From Nemorincola caseinilytica (GTDB lineage Bacteria > Bacteroidota > Bacteroidia > Chitinophagales > Chitinophagaceae): 64,000 bases of DNA. The notes under the pieces are model-generated. The model saw only the letters and a list, made by a program, of their open reading frames with translations, ran no database searches and was not told the origin of the DNA. The translations under genes were made by a program, and so were the position numbers. The stretch lies in assembly GCF_039540515.1 (NCBI RefSeq), contig NZ_BAABFA010000008.1, positions 310,001-374,000 on the forward strand. Direction: 5' to 3'. The stretch's first letter is position 1, and each line of letters begins with the position of its first letter. Below are positions 18,500 through 28,141 of the stretch, piece by piece.

Positions 18500-18531
18500 A
18501 CCGGGCCACATGACGCATCATGCGGCCCGGT
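18500..18531. terminator. GC-rich hairpin at the end of the metalloprotease gene
   Basis: ACCGGGCC.CATGA pairs with TCATG.GGCCCGGT, with one G-U type mismatch, leaving a short loop. It begins about ten bases past the stop codon of the minus-strand protease gene. The clearest T-run is on the plus-strand side, so termination of the protease transcript is likely but not textbook. Confidence 0.6.
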
Positions 18532-18540
18532 GTTTTTGTG

Positions 18541-21500
18541 TTATTTCTGTGTCACTATCCTGAATATGGCACGCTCTTCGCCTGCTGTAACGATCACCAT
18601 ATAGGTGCCTGCGGGCAGAGACGCATCCAGCGATATCTCTTCGCTTATGCTGCCGTTCCTTACCTGCGCTGCTGTGCTGTACACGGTCTGGCCCAGCATA
18701 TTGGCCACATATACCGATACATTGCCTGTGCCGGCCAGCCTGCCGTTCACAGTAAAGGTGCCCTTGTTGGGGTTGGGGCTAACGGTGAACGAACTGCCGT
18801 TCTTCGTCACTTCCCATATGCCCGATGTTACAGATACAGTGAAGCCATTGCTAAGCGCTATAGGCGGCGTAACGCAGGCCATGCTGGTCGTCACTTTGCA
18901 GTGTACCACCTGGCCATTCACCAGTGAGCTGGTAACATATGTGGCCGATGTAGCGCCGGGTACCAGCACACCATCTATGAACCACTGGTACACAGGCGAT
19001 GGGCCTGCATTGGGCGCTATGGCCGCAAATGTGATGGTCTCTCCGGGATGTATGGTAGTGGGGCTGGCGCTGATGTGTACCACATTGGTAGCAGGCGCCT
19101 GTACGGTCATTACCAGCGGTGCGCTGGTCACTACGGCTGCAGATGCGCATGCCGCGCTGCCCGTCATCTGGCACAGCACTACATCGCCATTGGCAGGGGT
19201 GGTACTGTAGCTGGGGCCTGTACCCACGCTTATGCCATTCACACGCCACAGGTAGGCCGGGGTAGGGCCGCCGTTCACAGGTACTGCATTGTAGGTCACA
19301 GAGCCGCCGGTACATATGGTATCGTTGGGGTCGGGCGCTATGCTGATACCGGGTGTTACGCTGGTAGCTACCGTCATGGTATCGGCATCCGATGCTGTGG
19401 ATGGCGTAGCGCATGGCAGGCTGCTGGTGAGCACACAGGTCACTATATCGCCATTGGCAGGTGTGTATGCATATGTGGGCGATGATGTACCTACTGCAGT
19501 ACTGTTCACATACCACTGGTAGGCAGGTGTGCTGCCACCGTTCACAGGGGTAGCGGTAAACGTGACCACGCCTACGGCAGAGCATATATTGGTGCCCGGT
19601 GTGGTGACCACGCTAACAGATGGTGTTACCGCTGTACCGCTCACCGATACCGTTACTGTAGTAGATGTGCCTGTGCATATACCCGCTGTGATGCGTACAC
19701 GGTAGGTGCCCGCAGCGGTTGCTGTATAGGTGGCATTGGTCTCGCCTGTTATGTCCGTGCCGCCATCCTGCCACTGGTAGGTAAGGCCTGCAGTAGAGGG
19801 CGATGCAGTGAGTACCTGGCTGCCGCCTGTGCATATGGTGACCGTGCCCGATGGGCTCACAGTGGCCGCAGGTGTGCTGTTCACAGTAACTACTACCGAC
19901 GAGGCAGAGGTACAGCCGCCACCCGTTACCGTGTAGCTGATGGTAGTAGTGCCCGCAGCTATACCGGTTACAGTGCCCGAAGTATTCACCGTGCCTACAG
20001 CAGTGCTGGTGCTGCTCCATACACCCGATGGCGTAGTATTGCCCAGTGCGGTAGTGCTGCCCACGCATGCCTGTGGTGTACCGGTGATGGGGTTCACGGC
20101 CACAGGTGCGTTCACGGTCACATTCACGGTAGCTACACCTGTGCCGCAGCCATTGGTAACGGTATAGGATATGGTAGTAGTACCTGCGCTGATGCCTGTA
20201 ACTACGCCCGATGTATTTACCGTGCCTACGGCAGTATTGGTGCTGCTCCAAACGCCGCCCGGTGTGCTATTGCTCAGCGAGAGGGTGTTGCTCACACACA
20301 CAGGTGCATTGCCGGTGATGGCGCCGGGTGCGGGTATGGCCAGTACGGTCACCACGGCAGTTACATTGCCTGTGCCTGCATGGTAGGTGATGGTGGTAGT
20401 GCCAGCTGTTATACCTGTTACTATACCGTTAGTGTTGTTCACTGTGCCTACGGCTGGGGTGCTGCTGCTCCATGTGCCGCCGGGTGTGGCATCATCCAGG
20501 TCGGTAGTGGCGCCTATACATACGGTGAAGGTACCTGTGATGGCCGCTGTAGTAGGGCCTGGGTTCACCGTGAAGTTGGAAGAGTTGATGTTGAAGAACA
20601 CATTGCCCGATCCTTTCACCTTTATACGCGCCTGTGTAGTGGTGGTGGCAGGGTTGGCTATGCTCACGCTGGCCGTTCCCGTATTGGGGAAGGTGCCTAT
20701 GGTGTATGGCCATGTGTTGCCACCGTCGGTAGACATGTATATGTCCACATTGGCTGCGCTCACGGGTGCAGCGTTGGTGCCTACCACATCCCAGGTTATG
20801 GTCTGTGTAGAGCCGCCGGTATAGGTAACTGCGGTGTTCTGGCTGGTAACGCGGAAGCCCCTGTAGCCATTGCCCGCGCCTGTAGCTATGGCATTGATGT
20901 GTATGGTGTCGTCAGGTATGCGGAAGCAGCCCAGGCCGCCTGCTATGTTGCGTATCACCGTTTTGAAGGTGAGGTAGCGGGCCGTATCCGGGGCTTTCTC
21001 GCCACTGTTCACCAGTACGCCGGAGAGTACGTTGGAGAGCGTGGGGAAGATACGCGTCTCGGTGTATGCCGGCTGGTAGCTGCGGAATATAGGGCCGTTG
21101 AAGAACGTCTGGTTGAAACGCTTCCCGAAGTCGCCCAGGTTCCACTGGAACCAGCCATACGTCATGGCCGTATCGGTACCAGAGCCTACAGCGGTGGGGC
21201 TCGTCAGCTCGAACGGTGTTTTGTAAGGTATATTGTAGGTAGCTATGAAGCCCGCTATAGTGGCAGGGGTATGGCTGGTAGTGGTGTTCACCGCGCAGGT
21301 GCTGCCACCGCCGGGGCCTGTCTGTGTCAGCTCGGCCTGTATACGTTCCAGGCTGCTGGCGCTGAAGTAGGGCGAGCTGTTGGACTGCACATTGTCAGGA
21401 TTGCATATGCCGGCATAGTCCATGATGGTGACACCGCTGCCGGGCTCGTATGCCTGGCTTGCCGATGCATTGCCACCACATGCGCCATCAAGGTTGTTGT

Positions 21501-22743
21501 TGTAGGTATGGCCCGATCCGAACTGGTGGCCCAGCTCGTGGCATACATAGTCTATATCGAAGGCATCGCCTACGGGAGATGAAGTGCCCGTTACGCCCCT
21601 GGCCTTCTGGCCGTTGAGGCAGGGTACACCCACAGCAGCTATACCGCCACCGCCAGTAGTGAACACATGTCCCACATCATAGTTGGCCGAACCGATACGG
21701 GCATCACATACCGACTGGTTGGTGTCAAGGCATGAAGGACCGTCCGAATCCACAAGGTTAAAGGGATCGTTGCCATTACTGCTGCCTGTGGCAGTGGGCC
21801 ATATCAGCAGGTTCTCATTGGTCACAAAGTTCAGCTGCACTGCTATCTCCCTGTTGTACACACCGTTCACGCGGTTCATAGAGGTGGTCATCTTGCTCAG
21901 GCAGGTAGGTATCGTAGCTGCAGCAGGGGCTGCCTGGCAGTAGAAGTGGTCTGCGCTGAGGGCCAGGCGGTAGGTGCGCAGTGTAGCGCCATTGGTGGTA
22001 AGGGCCGCCATGCCATGGTCGCCTGTGGTGAGTGGCGTAGATCCATCGGTATTGTGCAGGTCTACAGGCATGCCGTGCAAATGCAGGTCCTTCAGGTCGG
22101 TACCGGGCAGCGCGGGCGCTGTCTTTTGCGGCATCAGCTCGCCGCCGGGCTGTGGCTCGTTCATAGAGCCATGTACGCCACATACCATGCGCTGCGAATA
22201 CGGTCTTTCCTCATTGCTCTTGTAGTGAACGATATAGTATTCATTGGTATAGCCGTCGTATGGGTCTATGAAGGCCACATCACGATCGTCGAATATGGCA
22301 GAGTGGAAGCCGAAGAGCGTAAAGTCGAACTTGGCGGTAACGCGTTTGTCGTTCACTGCCTCGCCGGTGAACGTCTTGATGTCCGGGTACAAGGCCGACA
22401 TGTGCTCGTCCATCATTGGCGTTTCCCAAACCCTGAAGTCGCGGCGCGTACCATCGGGCATGGGTATGCTGATGATGGACGCATTGGCATAGCTCGATGA
22501 CACCGCCCAGAACTGGGTGCGGAGCGCAGAGACGTTGAGCCTGTACAGGTCGAACTTAGTAGCGTTCGACAGGGCGCGGCGCGGCGGGGCCTGCGAAAGG
22601 GGTATGCGGGTCCATACGTCGTTGCTTACGGTGCCTGCCTGCTGCGCTGGTGCGCCGGTGGGCCTTCCGGGTAGCTTTTGTGCCAGTATGTCTCCGCTAT
22701 GCATGCAGGAAAGCAATGCGATACATGTAAACAGTTTTTTCAT
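18541..22743 (-). CDS. Secreted reprolysin-like (M12B-type) zinc metalloprotease with Ig modules and T9SS sorting domain
   Basis: The 1400-aa product has a signal peptide (MKKLFTCIALLSCMHSGDILA) and a propeptide-like region of about 200 residues. The metzincin catalytic domain carries the zinc motif HELGHQFGSGH at 402-412 and a Met-turn at TIMDYAG (about 439-445). Many cysteines surround the active site. Then come three BIG2-like Ig modules (CIGATTDL, CVSNTLSL, CVGSTTAL), four Ig/PKD-like modules with YQW or YLW cores, and a C-terminal sorting domain from about 1320 (SPNPNKGTFTVNGRL, LPAGTYMVIV). It is probably exported by T9SS and degrades extracellular or surface proteins. Its tail modules closely resemble those of the 2893-aa protein at 34886-43567. 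Confidence 0.92.
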   Translation of the reverse strand: MKKLFTCIALLSCMHSGDILAQKLPGRPTGAPAQQAGTVSNDVWTRIPLSQAPPRRALSNATKFDLYRLNVSALRTQFWAVSSSYANASIISIPMPDGTRRDFRVWETPMMDEHMSALYPDIKTFTGEAVNDKRVTAKFDFTLFGFHSAIFDDRDVAFIDPYDGYTNEYYIVHYKSNEERPYSQRMVCGVHGSMNEPQPGGELMPQKTAPALPGTDLKDLHLHGMPVDLHNTDGSTPLTTGDHGMAALTTNGATLRTYRLALSADHFYCQAAPAAATIPTCLSKMTTSMNRVNGVYNREIAVQLNFVTNENLLIWPTATGSSNGNDPFNLVDSDGPSCLDTNQSVCDARIGSANYDVGHVFTTGGGGIAAVGVPCLNGQKARGVTGTSSPVGDAFDIDYVCHELGHQFGSGHTYNNNLDGACGGNASASQAYEPGSGVTIMDYAGICNPDNVQSNSSPYFSASSLERIQAELTQTGPGGGSTCAVNTTTSHTPATIAGFIATYNIPYKTPFELTSPTAVGSGTDTAMTYGWFQWNLGDFGKRFNQTFFNGPIFRSYQPAYTETRIFPTLSNVLSGVLVNSGEKAPDTARYLTFKTVIRNIAGGLGCFRIPDDTIHINAIATGAGNGYRGFRVTSQNTAVTYTGGSTQTITWDVVGTNAAPVSAANVDIYMSTDGGNTWPYTIGTFPNTGTASVSIANPATTTTQARIKVKGSGNVFFNINSSNFTVNPGPTTAAITGTFTVCIGATTDLDDATPGGTWSSSTPAVGTVNNTNGIVTGITAGTTTITYHAGTGNVTAVVTVLAIPAPGAITGNAPVCVSNTLSLSNSTPGGVWSSTNTAVGTVNTSGVVTGISAGTTTISYTVTNGCGTGVATVNVTVNAPVAVNPITGTPQACVGSTTALGNTTPSGVWSSTSTAVGTVNTSGTVTGIAAGTTTISYTVTGGGCTSASSVVVTVNSTPAATVSPSGTVTICTGGSQVLTASPSTAGLTYQWQDGGTDITGETNATYTATAAGTYRVRITAGICTGTSTTVTVSVSGTAVTPSVSVVTTPGTNICSAVGVVTFTATPVNGGSTPAYQWYVNSTAVGTSSPTYAYTPANGDIVTCVLTSSLPCATPSTASDADTMTVATSVTPGISIAPDPNDTICTGGSVTYNAVPVNGGPTPAYLWRVNGISVGTGPSYSTTPANGDVVLCQMTGSAACASAAVVTSAPLVMTVQAPATNVVHISASPTTIHPGETITFAAIAPNAGPSPVYQWFIDGVLVPGATSATYVTSSLVNGQVVHCKVTTSMACVTPPIALSNGFTVSVTSGIWEVTKNGSSFTVSPNPNKGTFTVNGRLAGTGNVSVYVANMLGQTVYSTAAQVRNGSISEEISLDASLPAGTYMVIVTAGEERAIFRIVTQK

Positions 22744-22868
22744 GTTGCGTTACGCTTTTGTAAAGAAGTGCTGAAATTAAAAAAATATGCTGATAAAACC
22801 ATACATAAGTGTGCGTGAAGCCGCTATCGATATTTATTCTGTTTATATCGATGTCATGGATGAATGTA

Positions 22869-22876
22869 TAATTTTG
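22869..22876 (+). promoter_or_regulatory. Possible Bacteroidota -7 element (TAATTTTG) overlapping the longest ORF start
   Basis: TAATTTTG lies inside the first codons of the longest frame (ATG at 22864). This argues that the true start is one of the ATGs at 22885, 22888 or 22900, giving a very short leader. Confidence 0.4.
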
Positions 22877-22884
22877 CGCCGTTC

Positions 22885-24240
22885 ATGATGGGAAAAAGGA
22901 TGTTTCTTTTGCTGGCGATGCTGTACCTGGCCATAGGTACAGAGGCAGGTGCATATACATACCCGCAGCACAGCGAAAAGAATAGGAAGGAGACCCGTGC
23001 CGAGCGCCGGGAAAGGAAAAGGAAGGAAAAATATGCTACAGAGGCGCCCAATGGTGCTGCAAAGGCCGCTGCCGGGAATGACAACAAAGAAAAGCCCAAA
23101 CAGCCCGGCCCCAAACGTAAGCAGGAACTGAGCTATCCCGAAACAAGGCTGAAAAAAAGATACCGCGTGAGCGTGGTAGTGCCGCTATACCTCGATGAGC
23201 TGGTGCGTGGAGAGTCGGTTACCTTCAAAGACAAGGTGCCCGATAAGGCTGCGGCGGGACTTGCCTTTTACCAGGGTGTAAAGCTGGCCGCCGATAGTCT
23301 GGAACGTGCTGGGGCGCAACTGGATGTATACATACACGATGCAGGCTCTTTCTCCGAATCGCCCGAAATGCTGATAAGCAACCGCAAGCTCGATTCTACC
23401 GACCTGGTAATAGGCGCCGTGGAGCAGCACGATATACCTGCACTGGCAACATATGCGCGCAAGAAGCGGATCAATTTCGTATCGGCACTCACCAACTACG
23501 ACGGATGGGTGAAGGACAACCAGTACTTCACCATGCTGCAACCCTCGGTGAAGAGCCATTGCGAGTTCATAATAGACGAGCTGTCGCGCAGGTATGCCGG
23601 GCAAACGGTGCCCCTGCTGTACCGCACCTCTTCGCTGGCCGATGACAATGCCGCGCTCTATATGCTGAACGACCTGTATAGCGATGTCACCTTTCACAAG
23701 CTGCAATGCAATACGCTACCTACCCGCGAGACACTGGCAGGCATACTGGACAGCACCCGCCCCAATATACTGGCCGTGAGCATCCTCGATGCCACATTCG
23801 CCGATAGTATACTGGCATCGCTGGCGCGGTACTATCCGGGTGTACACTTCGAGGTGTGGGGTATGCCTACCTGGAACGGTATACCATCGCTGCGCAAACA
23901 GAACGCCTATAAGAACATCACTGTGCGTGTTACTTACCCGTTCAATTTTGCCAAAGGCGACAGTACTTTACAGTTATCCATACAGCAGGCTTTCAGAAGG
24001 GATTTCGGCGGTGTACCATCCGAAATGGTGATGCGCGGCTACGAGACCATGCTGTGGTATGGTACACTGCTGCGCCGCTATGGCACCATTTTCAACAACG
24101 ATTATACCGACCTGCGCGGCGCCCCCTTTACCGACATGAAGATAAAGCCCCGCTGGGACCGCAACGGCAGCCTGCTGTACCTGGAGAACAAGAACATATA
24201 CCTGTCTACCTACCAGGGTGGCATATACAAGACCGAGTAG
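22885..24240 (+). CDS. Periplasmic-binding-protein (type 1)-like receptor protein
   Basis: The product of about 451 aa has a signal peptide (MMGKRMFLLLAMLYLAIGTEAGA), a strongly basic, low-complexity linker (about 35-95, EKNRKETRAERRERKRKEK), and then a domain resembling the LivK/receptor-ligand-binding fold. Visible blocks are YRVSVVVPLYLDE, LAFYQGVKLAADSLERAG, DLVIGAVEQHDIPALATYAR and NFVSALTNYDGW. Related Bacteroidota proteins are called ABC-transporter substrate-binding proteins, but no permease or ATPase is adjacent. It could instead be a sensor or cell-wall-associated protein. The 22885 start is preferred over 22864 because the earlier codons overlap a -7-like element. Confidence 0.72.
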   Translation: MMGKRMFLLLAMLYLAIGTEAGAYTYPQHSEKNRKETRAERRERKRKEKYATEAPNGAAKAAAGNDNKEKPKQPGPKRKQELSYPETRLKKRYRVSVVVPLYLDELVRGESVTFKDKVPDKAAAGLAFYQGVKLAADSLERAGAQLDVYIHDAGSFSESPEMLISNRKLDSTDLVIGAVEQHDIPALATYARKKRINFVSALTNYDGWVKDNQYFTMLQPSVKSHCEFIIDELSRRYAGQTVPLLYRTSSLADDNAALYMLNDLYSDVTFHKLQCNTLPTRETLAGILDSTRPNILAVSILDATFADSILASLARYYPGVHFEVWGMPTWNGIPSLRKQNAYKNITVRVTYPFNFAKGDSTLQLSIQQAFRRDFGGVPSEMVMRGYETMLWYGTLLRRYGTIFNNDYTDLRGAPFTDMKIKPRWDRNGSLLYLENKNIYLSTYQGGIYKTE

Positions 24241-24316
24241 GCATACCGGGGCAGTTCTTTATAAAATCTTTATGTTCCGTCAGCGTTATTTTATGCGGCA
24301 CTTATAGGCAAGCGCC

Positions 24317-24324
24317 TACCTTTG
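24317..24324 (+). promoter_or_regulatory. Bacteroidota -7 element of the potassium operon (TACCTTTG)
   Basis: TACCTTTG fits TAnnTTTG and lies 36 bases before the ATG at 24361. It overlaps the longest open frame (from 24322), which supports the downstream start for the sensor kinase. Confidence 0.6.
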
Positions 24325-24360
24325 TGCCCGCAAACAATGACCCGGTGTTCCGGGTATAGC

Positions 24361-25443
24361 ATGGTAAAGCTGTTCATCAATACTATCAGTCAGCAGAGGC
24401 AATGTCTCTATAGTATAGTTACTGTGGCGCTGGTATCATTGTTCTGTGCCTTTGTATCGCCCTACATAGGCTATCATGTAGTAGCTTTCATACTGCTGCT
24501 TACGGTATCTTTCATTGCCATGCTGTTCGATATAGTGCCGGTACTGCTCACCGCGCTGCTCAGTGCTGTGGTATGGGACTTCTTTTTCATTCCGCCCTAT
24601 TTCACTTTTATCGTCAGCAGTGCCGAAGATGCTATTTTCCTCATGATGTACTTCGTGGTGGCGCTTACCAGCGCAGCGCTCACCTACAAGATACGGCAGG
24701 TGCAGAAAGTGGCACGGCAGAAGGAGGAGCGCATAAATACCATTCGCCTGTACAATACCCTGCTCAATTCGCTGTCGCATGAGCTGCGTACACCTATAGC
24801 CACCATCATAGCTGCTACCGATAACCTGCAGCACAGCAATGCACGCCTTACCGATACCCACCGCAGCGACCTGGTGAGCGAAATAGCCATAGCCTCTATG
24901 AAGCTGAACCAGCATGTAGAGAACCTGCTGAACATGTCGCGGCTGGAATCGGGGTTCATTCAGCTGAAGTATGACTGGTGCGACATGAGCGAGCTGCTAT
25001 ATGATACGGTAAGAAAGATAGAAGAGAACAAAGTAAGCCAGAAGATACTGGTGCAGGTAGCCGCAGATATGCCACTGGCGCGTACTGACAAAGGCATGCT
25101 GGAACAGGTACTGTACAACCTCCTGTCGAACGCTACCCTCTATACCCCTGCCAGCAGCACCATAAGCATAAGCGCAGCAGCAGTTGATAATGTGCTGGAG
25201 CTTGTGGTAGAGGACAATGGGCCCGGCTTCCCGCCACAGGAGATAGATATGGTGTTCGAAAAATTCTATAGGCTGCGCAATACGGCCACTGGCGGCACAG
25301 GGCTTGGCCTGTCCATAGTACGCGGGTTCGCAGAGGCCATGGATGGCACCGTAACTTTGCAGAACAGGGTAGAAGGTGGTGCCCGTTTTACCGTAAAGCT
25401 GCCTGCAGAGATGTCTTATCTAAAGAATCTGAAACATGAGTAA
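24361..25443 (+). CDS. KdpD-like sensor histidine kinase lacking the N-terminal Kdp/Usp domains
   Basis: The 360-aa product has four membrane spans (DUF4118-type, about 15-108), a HisKA domain with phospho-accepting His140 in SLSHELRTP, and an ATPase domain with the N box (NLLSNATLY, Asn257), DNGPGF (285-290) and GGTGLGL (311-317). Full KdpD is about 900 aa and has cytoplasmic KdpD and UspA-like domains before the spans; both are absent here. The kinase overlaps kdpE by eight bases (ATGAGTAA) and leads an operon with kup and a porin. It therefore probably senses potassium or osmotic state through its membrane part. The start MVKLFINTIS is chosen because upstream codons overlap the promoter. 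Confidence 0.9.
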   Translation: MVKLFINTISQQRQCLYSIVTVALVSLFCAFVSPYIGYHVVAFILLLTVSFIAMLFDIVPVLLTALLSAVVWDFFFIPPYFTFIVSSAEDAIFLMMYFVVALTSAALTYKIRQVQKVARQKEERINTIRLYNTLLNSLSHELRTPIATIIAATDNLQHSNARLTDTHRSDLVSEIAIASMKLNQHVENLLNMSRLESGFIQLKYDWCDMSELLYDTVRKIEENKVSQKILVQVAADMPLARTDKGMLEQVLYNLLSNATLYTPASSTISISAAAVDNVLELVVEDNGPGFPPQEIDMVFEKFYRLRNTATGGTGLGLSIVRGFAEAMDGTVTLQNRVEGGARFTVKLPAEMSYLKNLKHE

Positions 25444-26128
25444 GGCAGCGATACTGGTGATAGATGATGAAGCGCAGATGCGGAAGCTGCTGGAGATAAC
25501 CCTGGAGAGCAGTGGTTTCGGGGTGCTGCATGCCACAACGGGAAGAGAGGGCATAGTAGCCGCAGCAACGCATCCGCCGGATATGATACTGCTGGATATA
25601 GGATTGCCCGATGAGAGCGGGCACGAAGTGCTGAGGAAGCTGCGTGAGTGGTATACGCACCCTATAATGATGCTATCGGTGCAGAACAGTGAAGAGGATA
25701 TAGTAAGGGCACTGGATAATGGTGCTAACGACTACCTGGTGAAGCCCTACCGTACTGGTGAGTTGCTGGCGCGCATACGCTCGCTGCTGCGCCGGTCGGG
25801 TACAGATGATGCCACACTTGTGGTCTCCGCAGGCGATATCACCATAGATCTTGCGGCCCGTACCGTGAAGAAGGGCGGAGCAACATTAAAACTCACAGCT
25901 ACGGAATATACGCTGCTATCGCTGCTAGCACGGAATGCGGGGCGGGTGCTGACACACCAATACCTGCTGCGCGAGGTGTGGGGCAATAGTTATGTCAACG
26001 AATCGCAGTACCTGCGCGTGTTCATAGCGCAGCTAAGAAAGAAAATAGAGAAAGACCCCAACAGGCCCGCCATCATACTTACCGAATCGCGAATAGGGTA
26101 CAGGTTCGCTGGCGCCGACCACATCTGA
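25436..26128 (+). CDS. kdpE: KdpE-like OmpR/PhoB-family response regulator
   Basis: The 230-aa product has a receiver domain (about 5-118) with acidic pocket Asp10/Asp11, phospho-acceptor Asp54 in LLDIGLPD and Lys103 in LVKPY. A winged-helix DNA-binding domain follows (about 130-226; LTATEYTLLSLLARNAGRVL, YLRVFIAQLRKKIE, IGYRF). It is the cognate partner of the overlapping kinase. The likely target is the promoter of this operon and perhaps other potassium genes outside the window. No palindromic operator was identified by eye near 24300. Confidence 0.93.
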   Translation: MSKAAILVIDDEAQMRKLLEITLESSGFGVLHATTGREGIVAAATHPPDMILLDIGLPDESGHEVLRKLREWYTHPIMMLSVQNSEEDIVRALDNGANDYLVKPYRTGELLARIRSLLRRSGTDDATLVVSAGDITIDLAARTVKKGGATLKLTATEYTLLSLLARNAGRVLTHQYLLREVWGNSYVNESQYLRVFIAQLRKKIEKDPNRPAIILTESRIGYRFAGADHI

Positions 26129-26152
26129 CAGAACACTAAATAACTGACAACA

Positions 26153-28120
26153 ATGAGACCGGATCAGAAAGACCCGGGCAAGGTGACCGTTGCCACCCTG
26201 CTCGTAGCCCTTGGCATTATCTATGGCGATATAGGTACCAGCCCGCTCTATGCCCTGCGGGCGGTAGTAGGCACACGCGCCGTTACCGAGCAGCTTGTAT
26301 ATGGTGGTGTGTCCTGCATATTCTGGACACTGGTGCTACAGACCACTGTAAAGTATGTATGGCTCACACTAAAGGCCGATAACCAGGGCGAGGGTGGCAT
26401 CTTCTCGCTGTATGCGCTGGTGCGCCGATATGGCAAAAAAATGGTGATACCTACCATACTGGGTGCTACTACCCTGCTTGCCGATGGCATCATCACCCCG
26501 CCATTCTCTGTGGCTTCGGCGGTAGAGGGCCTCAACTCTGTGAAGGGGCTGGAGCACATCATCGTTCCCGGCAATTCGCTTACAGTGGGTATAGTTATAG
26601 CCATACTGTCGGGGCTTTTCCTGTTCCAGCGTTTCGGTACATCGGCAGTGGGGCGCACATTCGGGCCTGTGATGTTCGTATGGTTCGCCATGCTGCTGGT
26701 GATGGGCGTTGCCAATATGATGCACTATCCCGATGTGCTGAAAGCACTGAACCCCTATTATGCCTACGACCTGCTGGCACACTATCCGCATGGGTTCTGG
26801 TTGTTGGGCTCGGTGTTCCTGTGTACTACGGGCGCAGAGGCCCTCTACTCCGATCTGGGGCATTGCGGTATAAAGAATATCCGCGTTACATGGGCCTTTG
26901 TGAAGACAAGCCTTGTGGCCAACTATGCAGGGCAGGCCGCATGGATACTGCACCAGGGCAAAAGCACCATAGGCGATGCGAATCCTTTCTTCGATATGAT
27001 GCCACACTGGTTCCTGCTGCCGGGTATCATCATAGCTACGGCGGCTACCATCATAGCTTCGCAGGCGCTCATAAGCGGTTCGTTCACGCTTATCAACGAA
27101 GGTATCAACCTCAACTTCTGGCCGCGCGTCACAGTACGGCAGCCTACCGATGTGAAGGGACAGATATACATACCCAGTGTGAATACGATACTATGGGCAG
27201 GCTGCCTGCTGATGATACTGTACTTCCGCAGCTCTATACATATGGAGGCCGCCTACGGTTTCTCCATCACTGTGGCTATGATGATGACGACCGTGCTGCT
27301 GTCGGTATACCTGTTATACAGGCGCAGGTGGCATCCGTTGGCGGTAGGTATCATAGTGCTGGTCTTTGCCAGTGTAGAGGTCTCTTTCTTCATTGCCAAT
27401 GCCGCCAAGATAAAGGAACGGTGGATGTTCCTGTTCTTCGAGCTCTTCATCTTCATGGTGATGTATGTATGGTACCGGGCCCGGAAGATCAATAATGCAC
27501 ATGTAAAGTTCACCGACCTGGGCAAGCATATACCACTCATTACAGAGCTGAGCGAGGACGATGATATACCTCGGTTCTCTACCCACCTTGTATACCTCAC
27601 CAAGGCCAATAGCCGCAACCAGGTAGAGGAGAAGATAGTCAGGTCAATATTCTCGAAAAAGCCTAAGCGTGCCGATGTGTACTGGTTCGTACATGTACAC
27701 CGTACAGAAGAGCCCTACACCATGAGCTACGATGTATCGGAACTGGCCGATGATAAGGTGATAAAGGTGAACATCAATTTGGGTTTTCGCATACAGCCGA
27801 AGACAGAGCTCTACTTCAAAAAGATAGTAAAGGAGCTGGTAGCAAATAAGGAACTGAACCTGCACATAAGGCCCGATGGGTCTACCAGGTACAATAGCGA
27901 GCCCGATCTGAAGTTCGTGGTGATAGAGAAGTTCCTGTCGGTAGAGAACGAGCTGGCACTGAAAGATGGCCTGCTGCTGAATGCTTACTTCTTCCTGAAA
28001 GAGCTGGGCCAGAGCGATGAAAAGGCCTTTGGGCTGGACAAGAGCGACGTGGTGGTAGAACATGTGCCACTGGTGTACCAGCCGGCACAGAAAATAGAAT
28101 TGCAACGACTCAAAAAATAG
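26153..28120 (+). CDS. kup: Kup (Trk-independent) low-affinity potassium uptake transporter
   Basis: The 655-aa product matches Kup, a proton-coupled potassium symporter of the inner membrane. The N-terminal signature GIIYGDIGTSPLYALRAV is intact, about twelve membrane spans follow (to about residue 440), and the C-terminal cytoplasmic part (about 450-655) is soluble. The length is close to that of E. coli Kup (622 aa). It starts 24 bases after kdpE and ends 21 bases before the porin gene, so the four genes look like one transcript. Kdp-type regulators normally control the KdpFABC pump, which is absent here. Confidence 0.95.
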   Translation: MRPDQKDPGKVTVATLLVALGIIYGDIGTSPLYALRAVVGTRAVTEQLVYGGVSCIFWTLVLQTTVKYVWLTLKADNQGEGGIFSLYALVRRYGKKMVIPTILGATTLLADGIITPPFSVASAVEGLNSVKGLEHIIVPGNSLTVGIVIAILSGLFLFQRFGTSAVGRTFGPVMFVWFAMLLVMGVANMMHYPDVLKALNPYYAYDLLAHYPHGFWLLGSVFLCTTGAEALYSDLGHCGIKNIRVTWAFVKTSLVANYAGQAAWILHQGKSTIGDANPFFDMMPHWFLLPGIIIATAATIIASQALISGSFTLINEGINLNFWPRVTVRQPTDVKGQIYIPSVNTILWAGCLLMILYFRSSIHMEAAYGFSITVAMMMTTVLLSVYLLYRRRWHPLAVGIIVLVFASVEVSFFIANAAKIKERWMFLFFELFIFMVMYVWYRARKINNAHVKFTDLGKHIPLITELSEDDDIPRFSTHLVYLTKANSRNQVEEKIVRSIFSKKPKRADVYWFVHVHRTEEPYTMSYDVSELADDKVIKVNINLGFRIQPKTELYFKKIVKELVANKELNLHIRPDGSTRYNSEPDLKFVVIEKFLSVENELALKDGLLLNAYFFLKELGQSDEKAFGLDKSDVVVEHVPLVYQPAQKIELQRLKK

Positions 28121-28141
28121 TGTACTAATTCAACTGATATC

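Noticed and set aside
20380..21582. Long plus-strand frame antisense to the metalloprotease gene
   Set aside because: It is rich in Cys, Gly and Tyr with no known motif, has no start context, and mirrors the codon bias of the protease gene on the other strand.
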